This document shows, piece by piece, positions 7,998 to 15,970 of a stretch of 64,000 nt of DNA. The notes below the pieces were generated by a model that saw only the letters and a program-made list of their open reading frames with translations, was not told the DNA's origin and did no database searches. Position 1 is the first letter of the stretch. Every line of letters starts with the position of its first letter. A program made the translations under genes and the position numbers. The DNA comes from Cellulomonas alba (GTDB taxonomy: Bacteria > Actinomycetota > Actinomycetes > Actinomycetales > Cellulomonadaceae): NCBI RefSeq assembly GCF_030362835.1, contig NZ_JAUCGQ010000001.1:186001-250000 (forward strand), written 5' to 3'.

Positions 7998-8918
7998 TCA
8001 GGCGTGGGTGGGCAGCTCGTGGTCGCGGTGGGACGCGGGCTCGATCTGGAACGTCGAGTGCTCGACCGAGACGTCGAAGTGCCGCGACACGCACGCCTGG
8101 AGCTGGTCGAGGATGCGCGGCGCGTGACCGTCGCGGAAGCAGCCGTCGTCGACGATCACATGGGCGCTGATCACGGGCAGCCCGGTCGCGATGAGCGACG
8201 CGTGCAGATCGTGGACGTCCCGCACGTGCTCGACGCCGAGCAGGTGCGTCCGCACGGCGTCGAGGTCGAGCCCAGGTGGCGTCGACTCGAGCAGCACGGC
8301 GGTCGTCTCGCGCAGCAGCCTCGCGGCCCGCGGCAGGATCAGGACGCCGATGAGCACCGCGGCGACCGCGTCGGCCTGGTACCACCCGGTCGTCGCGATG
8401 ACGACGGCGGCGACGATGACCGCGACCGAGCCGAGCGCGTCGTTGAGCACCTCGAGGAACGCCGCCCGCAGGTTGAGGCTCGACGTGCGCTGACCGGCCA
8501 GCACCAGCAGCGCCGCCAGGTTGCCGACGAGTCCGATCACGCCGAACACGACCAGCTGCCCCGACGCGATCTCGGGCGGCGCGAACAGCCGGCGCACCGC
8601 CTCGACCAGCACGTACACGCCGACCGCGAGCAGCAGGGCCGACTGCGCGAGCGCCGCGAGCACCTCCGCGCGCCGGTACCCCCACGTGCGCCGCGGCGAC
8701 GGCGGCCGCAGCGTCAGCGTGGCGGCGAACAGCGCGAGCGCGAGCCCGGCGGCGTCGGTGAGCATGTGCGCCGCATCGGCGAGCAGCGCGAGCGACCCGG
8801 TGACGGCAGCACCGACCGCCTGCGCGAGCAGGATCGCGCACGTGATCGCGAACGCGATCGCGAGCCGCGCGCGCTGCTCGCGTCCGCCGGCCGGGGCGTG
8901 GTCGTGGTCGTGGCCCAT
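7998..8918 (-). CDS. Cation diffusion facilitator (CDF) metal exporter
   Basis: 306 residues, inner-membrane proton-coupled exporter of divalent metal, most likely Zn2+ or Cd2+. The ATG at 8918 gives an N-terminus MGHDHDH with a short His-rich stretch; GAGAGG lies upstream. Six hydrophobic segments are visible. The first transport-site pair is ADAAHMLTDAAG (His51, Asp55). The second reads LEVLNDALGSV, with Glu where CzcD-type proteins often have His, a variation that may alter metal preference. The C-terminal cytosolic domain (VHDLHASLI...VSAHVIVDD) is typical of the family. Open frame continues upstream of the chosen start but has no better ribosome site. Confidence 0.9.
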   Translation of the reverse strand: MGHDHDHAPAGGREQRARLAIAFAITCAILLAQAVGAAVTGSLALLADAAHMLTDAAGLALALFAATLTLRPPSPRRTWGYRRAEVLAALAQSALLLAVGVYVLVEAVRRLFAPPEIASGQLVVFGVIGLVGNLAALLVLAGQRTSSLNLRAAFLEVLNDALGSVAVIVAAVVIATTGWYQADAVAAVLIGVLILPRAARLLRETTAVLLESTPPGLDLDAVRTHLLGVEHVRDVHDLHASLIATGLPVISAHVIVDDGCFRDGHAPRILDQLQACVSRHFDVSVEHSTFQIEPASHRDHELPTHA

Positions 8919-9001
8919 GACGACAGCCTCTCGCGTCCCGGGCGTGATGGACGCCAGGTGCCCGACTGCTGGAGGCCGGCGCGCGAGCGCCCGGCACCGC
9001 G

Positions 9002-9541
9002 TCAGCCGGCCGCCACCCACGCGATCGGGCCCGCCGCGCCGGCCGCGGGCCGCGGTGCGACGGTCACGACCTGGTCGTGGCCCAGGTCGACGCGCACCGG
9101 CGCGCTCTCGTCGACGGCGTCCGGCACGGCGACGACACTGGTCGTCGGCGCGAGGTCCATCGTGCACGGGCCGCTGCTCGGCGACGTCAACGTGACGACG
9201 AGCGTCGTGCCCGTGGACGTGGCGGGCGACTCGGCGAGGATCGGGCACGTGCTCGAGCCGTACGTGACGACGTAGAGCAGCCCGTCCTGCGCGGTCCAGC
9301 CGGCACCGGGCCCGCCCATCGAGCCGGCCTCGGCACCGGGCGGCAGCCCCGCGCCGCTCGCTCCGCCGGCGAGGGGTACGTCGTCGATGGCGGCACGCGT
9401 GGTCGGCGCGGCGGGTGTGGGCGCGGGCGTCCCGCTCGCCGCCGGCTCCCCCGAGCTGCCCGCACACGCCGCGAGGGCCAGCACGAGGACCGATGATGTC
9501 AGCACGCCGGTCACTGCAGCCCGGACCCCGGCTCGACCCAT
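9002..9541 (-). CDS. Putative secreted lipoprotein of unknown function
   Basis: 179 residues. The N-terminus has a positive start, a hydrophobic core and the lipobox LALAAC with the acylated Cys at position 26. A Ser/Pro/Thr/Ala-rich linker follows, then a small globular part (LLYVVTYGSSTCPILAESPA, VTLTSPSSGPCTMDLAPTTS) with two more cysteines that could pair. It should be anchored to the outer face of the membrane. It lies between two metal transporters on the same strand, but nothing in it shows metal binding. Confidence 0.75.
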   Translation of the reverse strand: MGRAGVRAAVTGVLTSSVLVLALAACAGSSGEPAASGTPAPTPAAPTTRAAIDDVPLAGGASGAGLPPGAEAGSMGGPGAGWTAQDGLLYVVTYGSSTCPILAESPATSTGTTLVVTLTSPSSGPCTMDLAPTTSVVAVPDAVDESAPVRVDLGHDQVVTVAPRPAAGAAGPIAWVAAG

Positions 9542-9623
9542 GAGCGCACCGTACGCGTCGCCACGCGCACCGACCAGGGCGGACCGCCTGGGCCTCGTTC
9601 GGCGACGGACGCGGTGCCGCGCG

Positions 9624-10493
9624 TCAGACCCCGGCGGCGGTGAGGATCGCGTCGGTGAGGAACCCGGCGACGAGGCCGACGAGGATCCCGTACGCGAGCA
9701 GGTCGCTGCGTCGCGCTTTGGTGGCGACCCCGATCAGCTGCGTGATGACGTAGATCAGCGACCCCGCCGCCACGCTGAGGAACGCGACGGAGACGACCTC
9801 GCTGGTGAAGCCGTGCCCGACGAGCGTGCCGACGAAGGTCGGACCGCCCCCGATCGCACCGAGCGCCAGCAGGAACGCCCAGCTCGGGCGCCGCGCCACC
9901 CCGTTCTCGTCCACGTCCGCGGCGAGCGGCGCCACGATCCCGAACCCCTCGGTGGCGTTGTGCAGGCCGAAGCCGACGACGAGCATCATCGCGAGGCCGA
10001 TCTCGCCCGAGGCCGCCGACTGCCCGATGGCGAGACCCTCGGCGAAGTTGTGCAGCCCGATGCCGACGGCGATCATCAGCGCCAGCCGCCGCGCGTCCGA
10101 CCACGCCGCGATGCCGCGCGGGCGGGTGGTCTCCCCCAGGGTCATCGCACCGGGCCCGGACGGACGCGTCGGCCTCAGCTGACGTGCCATCCACCGCTCG
10201 TAGAACACGAGCGACAGCAGCCCGAGGGCCAGTCCGGCCACGGCGACCAGGCCGTAGCCGACCGCCGTGCCCGCGCCGCCGTCCCCGTCGTGGATCGAGC
10301 CGAGCGCCGCGTCGATGGGCTCCCACGCCGCGGACAGCACGTCCCAGACCAGGAACAGCAGCACGCCGACGGCGGTGGCGCTGAGGAACAGCTTCAGCGA
10401 CGGCGAAGCCGAGCGCACCCGGCCGACCGGAAGCCCGATCAGGATCGTCGCGCCCGCGATCAGGCCCAGCAGCAGTGTGGTTCCGAGTCCCAC
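9624..10493 (-). CDS. ZIP-family divalent metal transporter
   Basis: 289 residues from a GTG start, with about eight hydrophobic segments. The two ZIP signature helices are clear: VGIGLHNFAEGLAIG and VGFGLHNATEGFGIV, each with HNxxEG supplying metal-binding His and Glu. ZIP proteins bring Zn2+, Fe2+ or Mn2+ into the cytosol. A near-perfect iron-box palindrome lies 40 bp upstream of the start, so iron (or manganese) uptake under a DtxR/IdeR-type repressor is more likely than housekeeping zinc uptake. The central cytosolic loop (about residues 105-135) is not His-rich. Confidence 0.88.
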   Translation of the reverse strand: MGLGTTLLLGLIAGATILIGLPVGRVRSASPSLKLFLSATAVGVLLFLVWDVLSAAWEPIDAALGSIHDGDGGAGTAVGYGLVAVAGLALGLLSLVFYERWMARQLRPTRPSGPGAMTLGETTRPRGIAAWSDARRLALMIAVGIGLHNFAEGLAIGQSAASGEIGLAMMLVVGFGLHNATEGFGIVAPLAADVDENGVARRPSWAFLLALGAIGGGPTFVGTLVGHGFTSEVVSVAFLSVAAGSLIYVITQLIGVATKARRSDLLAYGILVGLVAGFLTDAILTAAGV

Positions 10494-10532
10494 CGAGCAC
10501 CCCAGGTGTCATCAGTTCGCCAGCAGTCGCGT

Positions 10533-10549
10533 GAGGTTAGCCTAACCTC
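10533..10549. promoter_or_regulatory. Predicted DtxR/IdeR-type iron box
   Basis: GAGGTTAG-C-CTAACCTC is an exact inverted repeat with one central base. It matches the known actinobacterial DtxR/IdeR consensus (TTAGGTTAGGCTAACCTAA) over its central 13 positions, apart from the middle base. It sits 40 bp before the ZIP transporter start, where a promoter would lie, consistent with repression under metal sufficiency. Confidence 0.75.
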
Positions 10550-10627
10550 GTGGCCTGGGCGCAAGTCCGCCTGCAGACAGCTGGGTACGAGACACGCGCG
10601 CCGGGCGTCGCGACGCGCCGGCGTGCG

Positions 10628-11176
10628 CTACGGCTCGATGGACGCCAGCTGGTCCGCCGCCGCCTTGAGCTCGACCGCCTCGGCCTTGTCGACGGCCTTC
10701 TCCACGATCGCGGCAGCCTTGTCGAGCGCCTTGCGGAGCTCGACCGCGGCCGGGTCCGAGACCAGCACGACGATGCCCGAGTGGCCCGGTTCGAGGGCGT
10801 CCTTCAGGTCCGCCTCCAGACCCTTGCGGCGGCGGATCTCGAGGCCCTTGCCCGTCGCCGCCCCGACCGCCCCGAGCGCGACGGCACTGCCCAGCACGGA
10901 CGGCGGGAAGATCAGTCCGAGGGCGACGCCGCCCACGACGCCCCAGGTCAGTCCCCGACGCGTGCTGGCGTCGGTCGCGGTGACGACCTTGACCTCGCCG
11001 TCGACGTCCCGCTTGACCACGACCGCGCCCTCGATCTTCACGGTCGCGCCGTCCTCGGCCGCCTTGAGCGCCTCGTATGCCTGCGTCGCGAGCTCCGCAT
11101 CGGCGAAGTCCGCGATGAGCAGGGTGTACGCCCCGTCGGTGACGGCCGCCGCGGCCATGATCTCCTCGTCCGACAT
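10628..11176 (-). CDS. DUF1269-like protein
   Basis: 182 residues from the ATG at 11176, chosen because GAGGGAG sits 6 bases upstream; the open frame extends further without a site. The N-terminal half (YTLLIADFADAELATQAYEAL) reads like an alpha-beta domain. It is followed by a Gly-rich hydrophobic stretch (GVVGGVALGLIFPPSVLGSA) and a Lys/Ala-rich helical C-terminus (LRKALDKAAAIVEKAVDKAE). This layout matches actinobacterial DUF1269 proteins, whose role is unknown. The Gly-rich segment could associate with the membrane. Confidence 0.75.
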   Translation of the reverse strand: MSDEEIMAAAAVTDGAYTLLIADFADAELATQAYEALKAAEDGATVKIEGAVVVKRDVDGEVKVVTATDASTRRGLTWGVVGGVALGLIFPPSVLGSAVALGAVGAATGKGLEIRRRKGLEADLKDALEPGHSGIVVLVSDPAAVELRKALDKAAAIVEKAVDKAEAVELKAAADQLASIEP

Positions 11177-11324
11177 GACTGCTCCCTCGATGAGTGTCCG
11201 GTACGTGCGCCTCGACGCTAGGCGCGCTGTCGCACCGGCCGCCTCCCTCGCCGCGGGTGAGGCCGACGCGGGGAACCGACCGGGTGCGGCCACCACACCG
11301 GCCCCAGCTTCGACGCCGAGGCCG

Positions 11325-12003
11325 CTAGGAGAAGACGTTGACCGCACGCGCGATCACCAGCCCGAGGACCGCCAGCGAGATCACCGACTGCGCCCCCATC
11401 GCGAGCTTGGCCCGCTGCGAGAGCGGCATCACGTCGGTCGGGCTGAACGCCGTGGAAGCCGTCAGGCCGAGATACAGGTAGTCACCGAACCGGGGACGCC
11501 AGCCGGCCCGCGCGAGCTCGGGGTTCAGGTGCTGCGGGAACGCGAGGTCGACCGGGCCGCCCGGCAGTCGTCGCGCTCGCGCGGCAGCCCCACCGCCGTC
11601 GAGCAACCAGTAGAGCAAGGCGAACGCGATCACGTTCCCGAACCAGACACCGGCGCCGGCGGTCAGCAGCGCCTGCGCCGAGTTGGTGAGGGCACCGCCG
11701 TGGATGAGGACGTCGATCAGCAGCGCCGTCGACATCAGCGATGTCGAGCACCAGCAACGTCACGACGAAGAGCGCCACACGCCGGTACGCGATCGCCCGA
11801 CGGTCGACCCGGAGCGGGTCGTTGGCGACCACGGCGACGAGCAGCGCGATCTCGATCACCGGCAGGACCCACGACGGCAGGACGCGCACCGACCCCGGCC
11901 GGACGACCGTCAACGCCATCGCCGTGACCACGGCGCACAGGATCGGCCAGCGCGCCTCGACCAGGGCGGGCTCGGCCGGGTCGCCCTCCGGCTCGACGCT
12001 CAT
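11325..12003 (-). pseudogene. Frameshifted four-helix membrane protein
   Basis: Two overlapping frames together give one membrane protein of about 225 residues. The first runs from the ATG at 12003 (EPEGDPAEPALVEARWPILC, two hydrophobic helices, ending LFVVTLLVLDIA). The second begins at the ATG at 11735 (STALLIDVLIHGG) and carries FGDYLYLGLTASTAFSPTDV and AQSVISLAVLGLVIARAVN, which belong to the C-terminal half of this common actinobacterial membrane family. The frame changes near 11735-11742. Either one base is gained or lost (real mutation or sequencing error), or the halves are made separately. No function is known. Confidence 0.65.
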
Positions 12004-12151
12004 GCCGCCGCGGGCCTCCCTTCCGGAGTCCGGAACGTGCCTGCACCGCCTGTATACCGTGACGCAGGCGCCGCCGGCGCGGAGAGCATGCGGGGCGATG
12101 TCACTGGTGAGAGCCTGCGGCTGCCGGTGAGGAACGGGTACGACACACGAA

Positions 12152-12180
12152 AGGCCGCCCCGGTCTCCCGGTGGCGGCCT
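12152..12180 (-). terminator. Rho-independent terminator of the tRNA cluster
   Basis: AGGCCGCC and GGCGGCCT form an 8-bp stem. On the minus strand it is followed by TTTCGT, and it lies just after the last tRNA gene in that direction. Confidence 0.65.
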
Positions 12181-12198
12181 CGTGACCTGCGGTGATGC

Positions 12199-12273
12199 TG
12201 GTGGGCGATACTGGGATCGAACCAGTGACCTCTTCCGTGTCAGGGAAGCGCGCTCCCGCTGCGCCAATCGCCC
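12199..12273 (-). tRNA. tRNA-Val (GAC anticodon)
   Basis: Acceptor stem GGGCGAT pairs with ATCGCCC and CCA is encoded at 12199-12201. The anticodon stem CTTCC/GGAAG encloses loop CTGACAC, giving anticodon GAC. The T arm GGTTCGATCC is present. It is the last of three tRNA genes on this strand. Confidence 0.95.
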
Positions 12274-12303
12274 GTGGGGTTATCGAGTTGTCGTCGAGCT
12301 ACG

Positions 12304-12374
12304 AGGTGGAGATGGGATTCGAACCCACGTATACGGCTTTGCAGGCCGCTGCCTCGCCTCTCGGCCACTCCACC
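12304..12374 (-). tRNA. tRNA-Cys (GCA anticodon)
   Basis: Acceptor GGTGGAG pairs with CTCCACC and is followed by U as discriminator base, as usual for tRNA-Cys. Anticodon stem GCGGC/GCCGT encloses loop CTGCAAA, giving GCA. The T loop is GGTTCGAATC. CCA is not encoded. Confidence 0.95.
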
Positions 12375-12424
12375 CTGAGACCGCAGTCCTCAACGGCCGG
12401 TGGAGCCGATGTGGATAGCCTCCG

Positions 12425-12496
12425 AGCGGACGACGGGATTCGAACCCGCGACCCTCACCTTGGCAAGGTGATGCTCTACCACTGAGCCACGTCCGC
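12425..12496 (-). tRNA. tRNA-Gly (GCC anticodon)
   Basis: Acceptor GCGGACG pairs with CGTCCGC. Anticodon stem TCACC/GGTGA encloses TTGCCAA, giving GCC. First gene of the Gly-Cys-Val cluster; its promoter should lie in 12497-12650, which it shares with the divergent pabB. Confidence 0.95.
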
Positions 12497-12650
12497 GCTG
12501 CACGTCCCCCGGTTCTCACCGGCGTTCCGTGTGCGTCCCAGACTCTAACCGACCTCCGAGGCGAGAGTCCAACCGGCCCCGAACCCCGCGTGATCACGCG
12601 GGAGACGGACGTTGAACGGCCCCCGGGCGGCGCCCGGCTAGCGTGGACGC

Positions 12651-13733
12651 GTGCTCGACGACCGCCCCACCGGGCACCCGCAGCCGGCGGCCGGCGCACC
12701 CGGCGAGGCCTGGTTCGCGGGCCGGCGCGCGCGTGGCGTGCTCGAACGCGTCGACGTCGTCGCGGAGCCCGAGCGCCTCGCGACGCCCGGGTGGTGGGCC
12801 GTGGTCGGGACGTTCGAGGGCACGGTGACGGCGTGGCGGTTCGCCCAGGTCGCGCCCGACGACGGGGCCGACGGGCGCCGGTGGACCGGTCCCGCGACCG
12901 ACTCGTGGCGCACGTCGTTGGACCGTGCGGCGTACGTCGCGGCCGTCGCCCGGATCCGGGACGACATCCGCGAGGGCCGCGTCTACCAGGCGAACCTCTG
13001 CCGGGTGCTGGCGGCGCCGCTTCCGGCCGAGGGCGGCGAGCCCGACGCACGGGCGCTGCACGAACGGCTCGTCGCCGGGAACCCTGCGCCGTTCGCGGGC
13101 GGCGTCCACGTGCCCGGCGAGGCGTGGGTCGTCACCGCCTCCCCCGAGCTGTTCCTGCGGGTCGAGGGCGACGTCGTGACGAGCGGCCCGATCAAGGGCA
13201 CCGCGCCGACGGCGGCCGGCTTGTCCGCCAAGGATCGCGCGGAGAACGTCATGATCACGGACCTCGTCCGCAACGACCTCCAGCGCGTCTGCGCGCCCGG
13301 CACGGTCGAGGTGACCGCCCTGCTCGCGCAGGAGCAGCACCCCGGGCTCGTGCACCTCGTCTCGACGGTCCGCGGGACGCTCGCCGACGCGGCATCACCC
13401 GTGCTCTGGCGGCACCTGCTCGCCGCGACGTACCCCCCGGGCTCCGTCTCGGGCGCGCCCAAGTCCTCCGCGCTCGACGTCATCGCCGAGCTCGAGCCCG
13501 TGGCTCGCGGCCCGTACTGCGGTGCCGTCGGCTGGATCCAGGTGACCGCGGACGGCACCGTCCGCGCCGAGCTCGCCGTCGGCATCCGCACGTTCTGGTG
13601 GACGCCCGATGCGGGCGGGACGCTCCGGTTCGGTACCGGCGCGGGCATCACGTGGCAGAGCGACCCGGAGGGCGAGTGGGCCGAGACCGAGCTCAAGGCC
13701 GCGCGTCTGGTGGGGCTCGCGTCGTCGCGCTGA
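12651..13733 (+). CDS. pabB: Aminodeoxychorismate synthase component I
   Basis: 360 residues from GTG. It converts chorismate plus ammonia to 4-amino-4-deoxychorismate, the first step to p-aminobenzoate for folate, in the cytosol. The chorismate-binding fold is clear in the C-terminal two thirds: REGRVYQANLCRV, SGPIKGTAPT, KDRAENVMITDLVRNDLQRV, PPGSVSGAPK and AVGWIQVTADG. The GPIKGT Lys and the ENVMITDL acidic motif are intact. It is shorter than the E. coli enzyme because the N-terminal region is reduced. The next gene begins 12 bp downstream and performs the next step. A glutamine amidotransferase partner (pabA) is not in the window. Anthranilate synthase is excluded mainly by the pabC neighbour. 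Confidence 0.9.
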   Translation: MLDDRPTGHPQPAAGAPGEAWFAGRRARGVLERVDVVAEPERLATPGWWAVVGTFEGTVTAWRFAQVAPDDGADGRRWTGPATDSWRTSLDRAAYVAAVARIRDDIREGRVYQANLCRVLAAPLPAEGGEPDARALHERLVAGNPAPFAGGVHVPGEAWVVTASPELFLRVEGDVVTSGPIKGTAPTAAGLSAKDRAENVMITDLVRNDLQRVCAPGTVEVTALLAQEQHPGLVHLVSTVRGTLADAASPVLWRHLLAATYPPGSVSGAPKSSALDVIAELEPVARGPYCGAVGWIQVTADGTVRAELAVGIRTFWWTPDAGGTLRFGTGAGITWQSDPEGEWAETELKAARLVGLASSR

Positions 13734-13745
13734 CAGACTGCCCGG

Positions 13746-14600
13746 GTGAGCATCGTCATCTGGTCCGACGGACGCCTGCACTCCCCCGACGCGCCGCTGG
13801 TCGCCGGCATCGACCACGGCCTGACGGTCGGCGACGGGGTGTTCGAGACGCTCGGCGTGCGACGCGGGCAGCCCTTCGCCCTCACGCGGCACCTGCGCCG
13901 GCTGCGCACCTCCGCTCTCGGCCTCGGGCTCGGCGAGCCGGACGAACAGCTCGTCCGGGACGGCGTCGCCGTGGCGATGGCCGCGGCGGGCCCGGATGCC
14001 GGGCGGGTGCGGATCACCGTCACCGGCGGCGCGGGGCCCCTCGGCTCGGGCCGGTTCGAGCCGGACGACCAGCGCCAGACCGTGGTCGTCCTGGTCGGCC
14101 CCGGAGCACCGACCCCGCTCGCGCGCGTGGTCCGCGTGCCCTGGGTGCGGAACGAGCGCTCGGCGGTCGCCGGGCTCAAGACGACCTCTTACGCGGAGAA
14201 CGTCGTCGCGCTGGCCGCGGCGACGCGGCGCGGCGCCGACGAGGCGATCCTCGCCAACACGCTCGGCCTGCTCTGCGAGGGCACCGGGTCGAACGTCGTC
14301 GTCGAGCGCGACGGAGAGCTGCTGACTCCCCCGCTGACCTCGGGCTGCCTCGCGGGGATCACCCGCGAGCTGCTGCTCGAGTGGGCGCCCGAGGCCGGCA
14401 TCGCGGCGCGCGAGGCCGACCTGCCCTACGCGGTGCTCGACGACGTGCTGGCGGGCACCGCGCAGCTCGCCGTGACGGGCTCCGTCCGCAACGTGTCGCC
14501 TGTGGTCGCGCTCGACGAGGTCGAGGTCGAGCCGGGCGAGGTCAGCCTCGCGGCCCGCGCGGCGTTCGACGCGCGCGCCGACGACCAGGTCGATCCCTGA
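13746..14600 (+). CDS. pabC: Aminodeoxychorismate lyase (fold-type IV PLP enzyme)
   Basis: 284 residues from GTG, 12 bp after pabB. It removes pyruvate from aminodeoxychorismate to give p-aminobenzoate. Family landmarks: VAGIDHGLTVGDGVFETLGV near the N-terminus, the PLP lysine in AGLKTTSYAENVVAL, and NTLGLLCEGTGSNVVVE with LTSGCLAGITRELLLEW. These motifs are shared with branched-chain and D-amino-acid aminotransferases; adjacency to pabB decides the call. A strong hairpin terminator follows. Confidence 0.88.
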   Translation: MSIVIWSDGRLHSPDAPLVAGIDHGLTVGDGVFETLGVRRGQPFALTRHLRRLRTSALGLGLGEPDEQLVRDGVAVAMAAAGPDAGRVRITVTGGAGPLGSGRFEPDDQRQTVVVLVGPGAPTPLARVVRVPWVRNERSAVAGLKTTSYAENVVALAAATRRGADEAILANTLGLLCEGTGSNVVVERDGELLTPPLTSGCLAGITRELLLEWAPEAGIAAREADLPYAVLDDVLAGTAQLAVTGSVRNVSPVVALDEVEVEPGEVSLAARAAFDARADDQVDP

Positions 14601-14622
14601 GAGGCGCGCCGGCGGGAATGCG

Positions 14623-14658
14623 AACGACCGGCTCCGCGACGTTGCGGGGCCGGTCGTT
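14623..14658. terminator. Bidirectional hairpin terminator
   Basis: AACGACCGGC pairs with GCCGGTCGTT over 10 bp, continued by an inner CCGC/GCGG stem around a 6-base loop. It lies between the convergent stops of pabC (14600) and the SsgA-like gene (14672). Confidence 0.8.
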
Positions 14659-14671
14659 GGAGGGGGATGGA

Positions 14672-15100
14672 TCAGGCGGTGAGGAGCGCCGCGATGAGGG
14701 CCGTGATCTCGCCCTCCATGCGGTCGCTCTCGGTGCCGATCGGTACGAGCTTCTCGGTGCCGGCAAGGAACCGGACGATGGGCTCGGTGGGTGCCGCCAG
14801 CAACGCGCTTCCCTCGACGCCGCTCAGCGACACGAGGGTGTAGTCCGGGTCTTCGTCCCGCCAGACCTGCACGTCACCTGTGCCCGCCGGTTCGTCGGCG
14901 GTGGCGTGCATGCCCAACGAGAGAAGCTCCCGACCGATCAGCCACGTCGACATCGTGTGCGGTCCGGTGAAGACTGCACGCACGGTGTACGGGTCTGATG
15001 CCCGGAAGCCGAGCTCGGCGCTCACCGGGATGACGCTCGCGTCGGACCCGATGAGCTGCATGGCGACGACCTCGACGACGTCGTACGGCGACTGCGTCAT
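14672..15100 (-). CDS. SsgA/SsgB-like cell-division regulator
   Basis: 142 residues from the ATG at 15100, which has AGGAGG 7 bases upstream; a longer frame to 15184 has no such site. The family layout is clear: ASDPYTVRAVFTGP, WLIGRELLSLGM, GTGDVQVWRDE and EGSALLAAPTEPIVRFLAGT. In Streptomyces, SsgB recruits FtsZ at sporulation septa. In this presumably non-sporulating relative it more likely helps place ordinary septa; that is inference from the family. It is a cytosolic, membrane-associated protein. Confidence 0.88.
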   Translation of the reverse strand: MTQSPYDVVEVVAMQLIGSDASVIPVSAELGFRASDPYTVRAVFTGPHTMSTWLIGRELLSLGMHATADEPAGTGDVQVWRDEDPDYTLVSLSGVEGSALLAAPTEPIVRFLAGTEKLVPIGTESDRMEGEITALIAALLTA

Positions 15101-15367
15101 CGTGGTCCTCCTGTTCACATGGGCTGGAGGTCCCATCATGGCAGCCGACCTGACCGATTGGCCCGATGCAGGACGGTAGTTCACCCGGAGGGAGCACCGG
15201 CGGACGCGCTGGTCTGGGTGTTCCCACCGTGTCCGACACGCCGAGGGATGACGCAGGCCACCCGCGTGGCCTCTCGAGGGGGCCCTCGCCGCCCGACGGG
15301 ACCGGTTCGGAATCTCCCGTGAGGTTGGGTAGCATCCTCCACGACGCGGTCCACGGACCGAGGTCGC

Positions 15368-15439
15368 GGGCGATTGGCTCAGTGGTAGAGCGCCTCGTTC
15401 ACACCGAGGAGGTCACTGGTTCGAACCCAGTATCGCCCA
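15368..15439 (+). tRNA. tRNA-Val (CAC anticodon)
   Basis: Acceptor GGGCGAT/ATCGCCC; anticodon stem CCTCG/CGAGG with loop TTCACAC, giving CAC. T arm GGTTCGAACC. Its acceptor and T arm nearly match tRNA-Val(GAC) at 12199-12273. It stands alone and is followed by its own terminator. Confidence 0.95.
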
Positions 15440-15456
15440 CCGCATCACTGCAGGAC

Positions 15457-15488
15457 AGCGGCGTGGTCCCCACCGGGACCACGCCGCT
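15457..15488 (+). terminator. Terminator of tRNA-Val(CAC)
   Basis: A perfect 14-bp stem (AGCGGCGTGGTCCC and complement) with a 4-base loop CACC, followed by TTCCTCGTTG. It begins 18 bp after the tRNA. Confidence 0.85.
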
Positions 15489-15794
15489 TCCTCGTTGTGC
15501 GGAACACCTTCGCCGGCCATGGGCCGGCCGCACCGGCTTCCTGCGACGCCCGCCGCCGGTCGGCGGCAGCCCGGAGGCGTGACCGCCCGGCGGAGCGCGA
15601 GGCGCGACGGCCGACGCCGGGGCACGGCGCGGCCACCCACGTCAGGACGCCGTCAGGGCGACGCCCGCCGCCGTCAACGATCCGTCAAGGCGCGCCGCAC
15701 GAGGTCCGCGCGGGCCTAGACCTGAGCCGTGCCCCACTCCGGGGTGCCGCCCGGTCGAGGCCGGGTGCGGGACGTCGAAGGTGCAGTGAGACCC
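15489..15794. other. Intergenic region upstream of the kdp operon
   Basis: About 306 bp with no convincing gene. The kdp promoter and any KdpE-binding site should lie in its right half, but no clear -10/-35 pair or inverted repeat could be assigned by eye. Confidence 0.5.
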
Positions 15795-15878
15795 ATGGCC
15801 GACGTGGCCTTCATCGTGGCGACCGTGGCGCTGTTCGCCGCGATCGCTCTCGTCGCGCGCCGGGTGGACCGGTCGTGA
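15795..15878 (+). CDS. Small membrane protein upstream of kdpF
   Basis: 27 residues, ATG to TGA, almost entirely one transmembrane helix ([20 protein letters not shown]). Its stop overlaps the GTG of kdpF by 4 bp, so it looks like the first cistron of the kdp operon. It resembles KdpF in size and hydrophobicity but not in sequence. It may be a second stabilising peptide of the KdpFABC pump. No family name is known to me. Confidence 0.6.
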   Translation: MADVAFIVATVALFAAIALVARRVDRS

Positions 15879-15967
15879 GCGGCACCGACGGGGTCGGGCT
15901 CGTGATCGGTGCCGCGCTGCTCGTGTACCTGCTCGTGCAGCTCCTGCGCTCCGACAAGGTCCGGTGA
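15875..15967 (+). CDS. kdpF: KdpF, small subunit of the potassium-transporting ATPase
   Basis: 30 residues from GTG; a single transmembrane helix ([20 protein letters not shown]) ending in a basic tail, the usual KdpF pattern. It stabilises the KdpABC complex in the membrane. It overlaps the preceding small ORF by 4 bp and stops 3 bp before kdpA. Confidence 0.85.
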   Translation: MSGTDGVGLVIGAALLVYLLVQLLRSDKVR

Positions 15968-15970
15968 GCC

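Noticed and set aside
8919..9467. N-terminal extension of the CDF exporter
   Set aside because: The extension is antisense-like, Arg-rich and overlaps the lipoprotein gene; MGHDHDH is a normal CDF start.
12497..12650. A fourth tRNA or small RNA upstream of the tRNA cluster
   Set aside because: No acceptor or T-arm pattern is present; it is likely only the promoter region for the tRNA genes and pabB.
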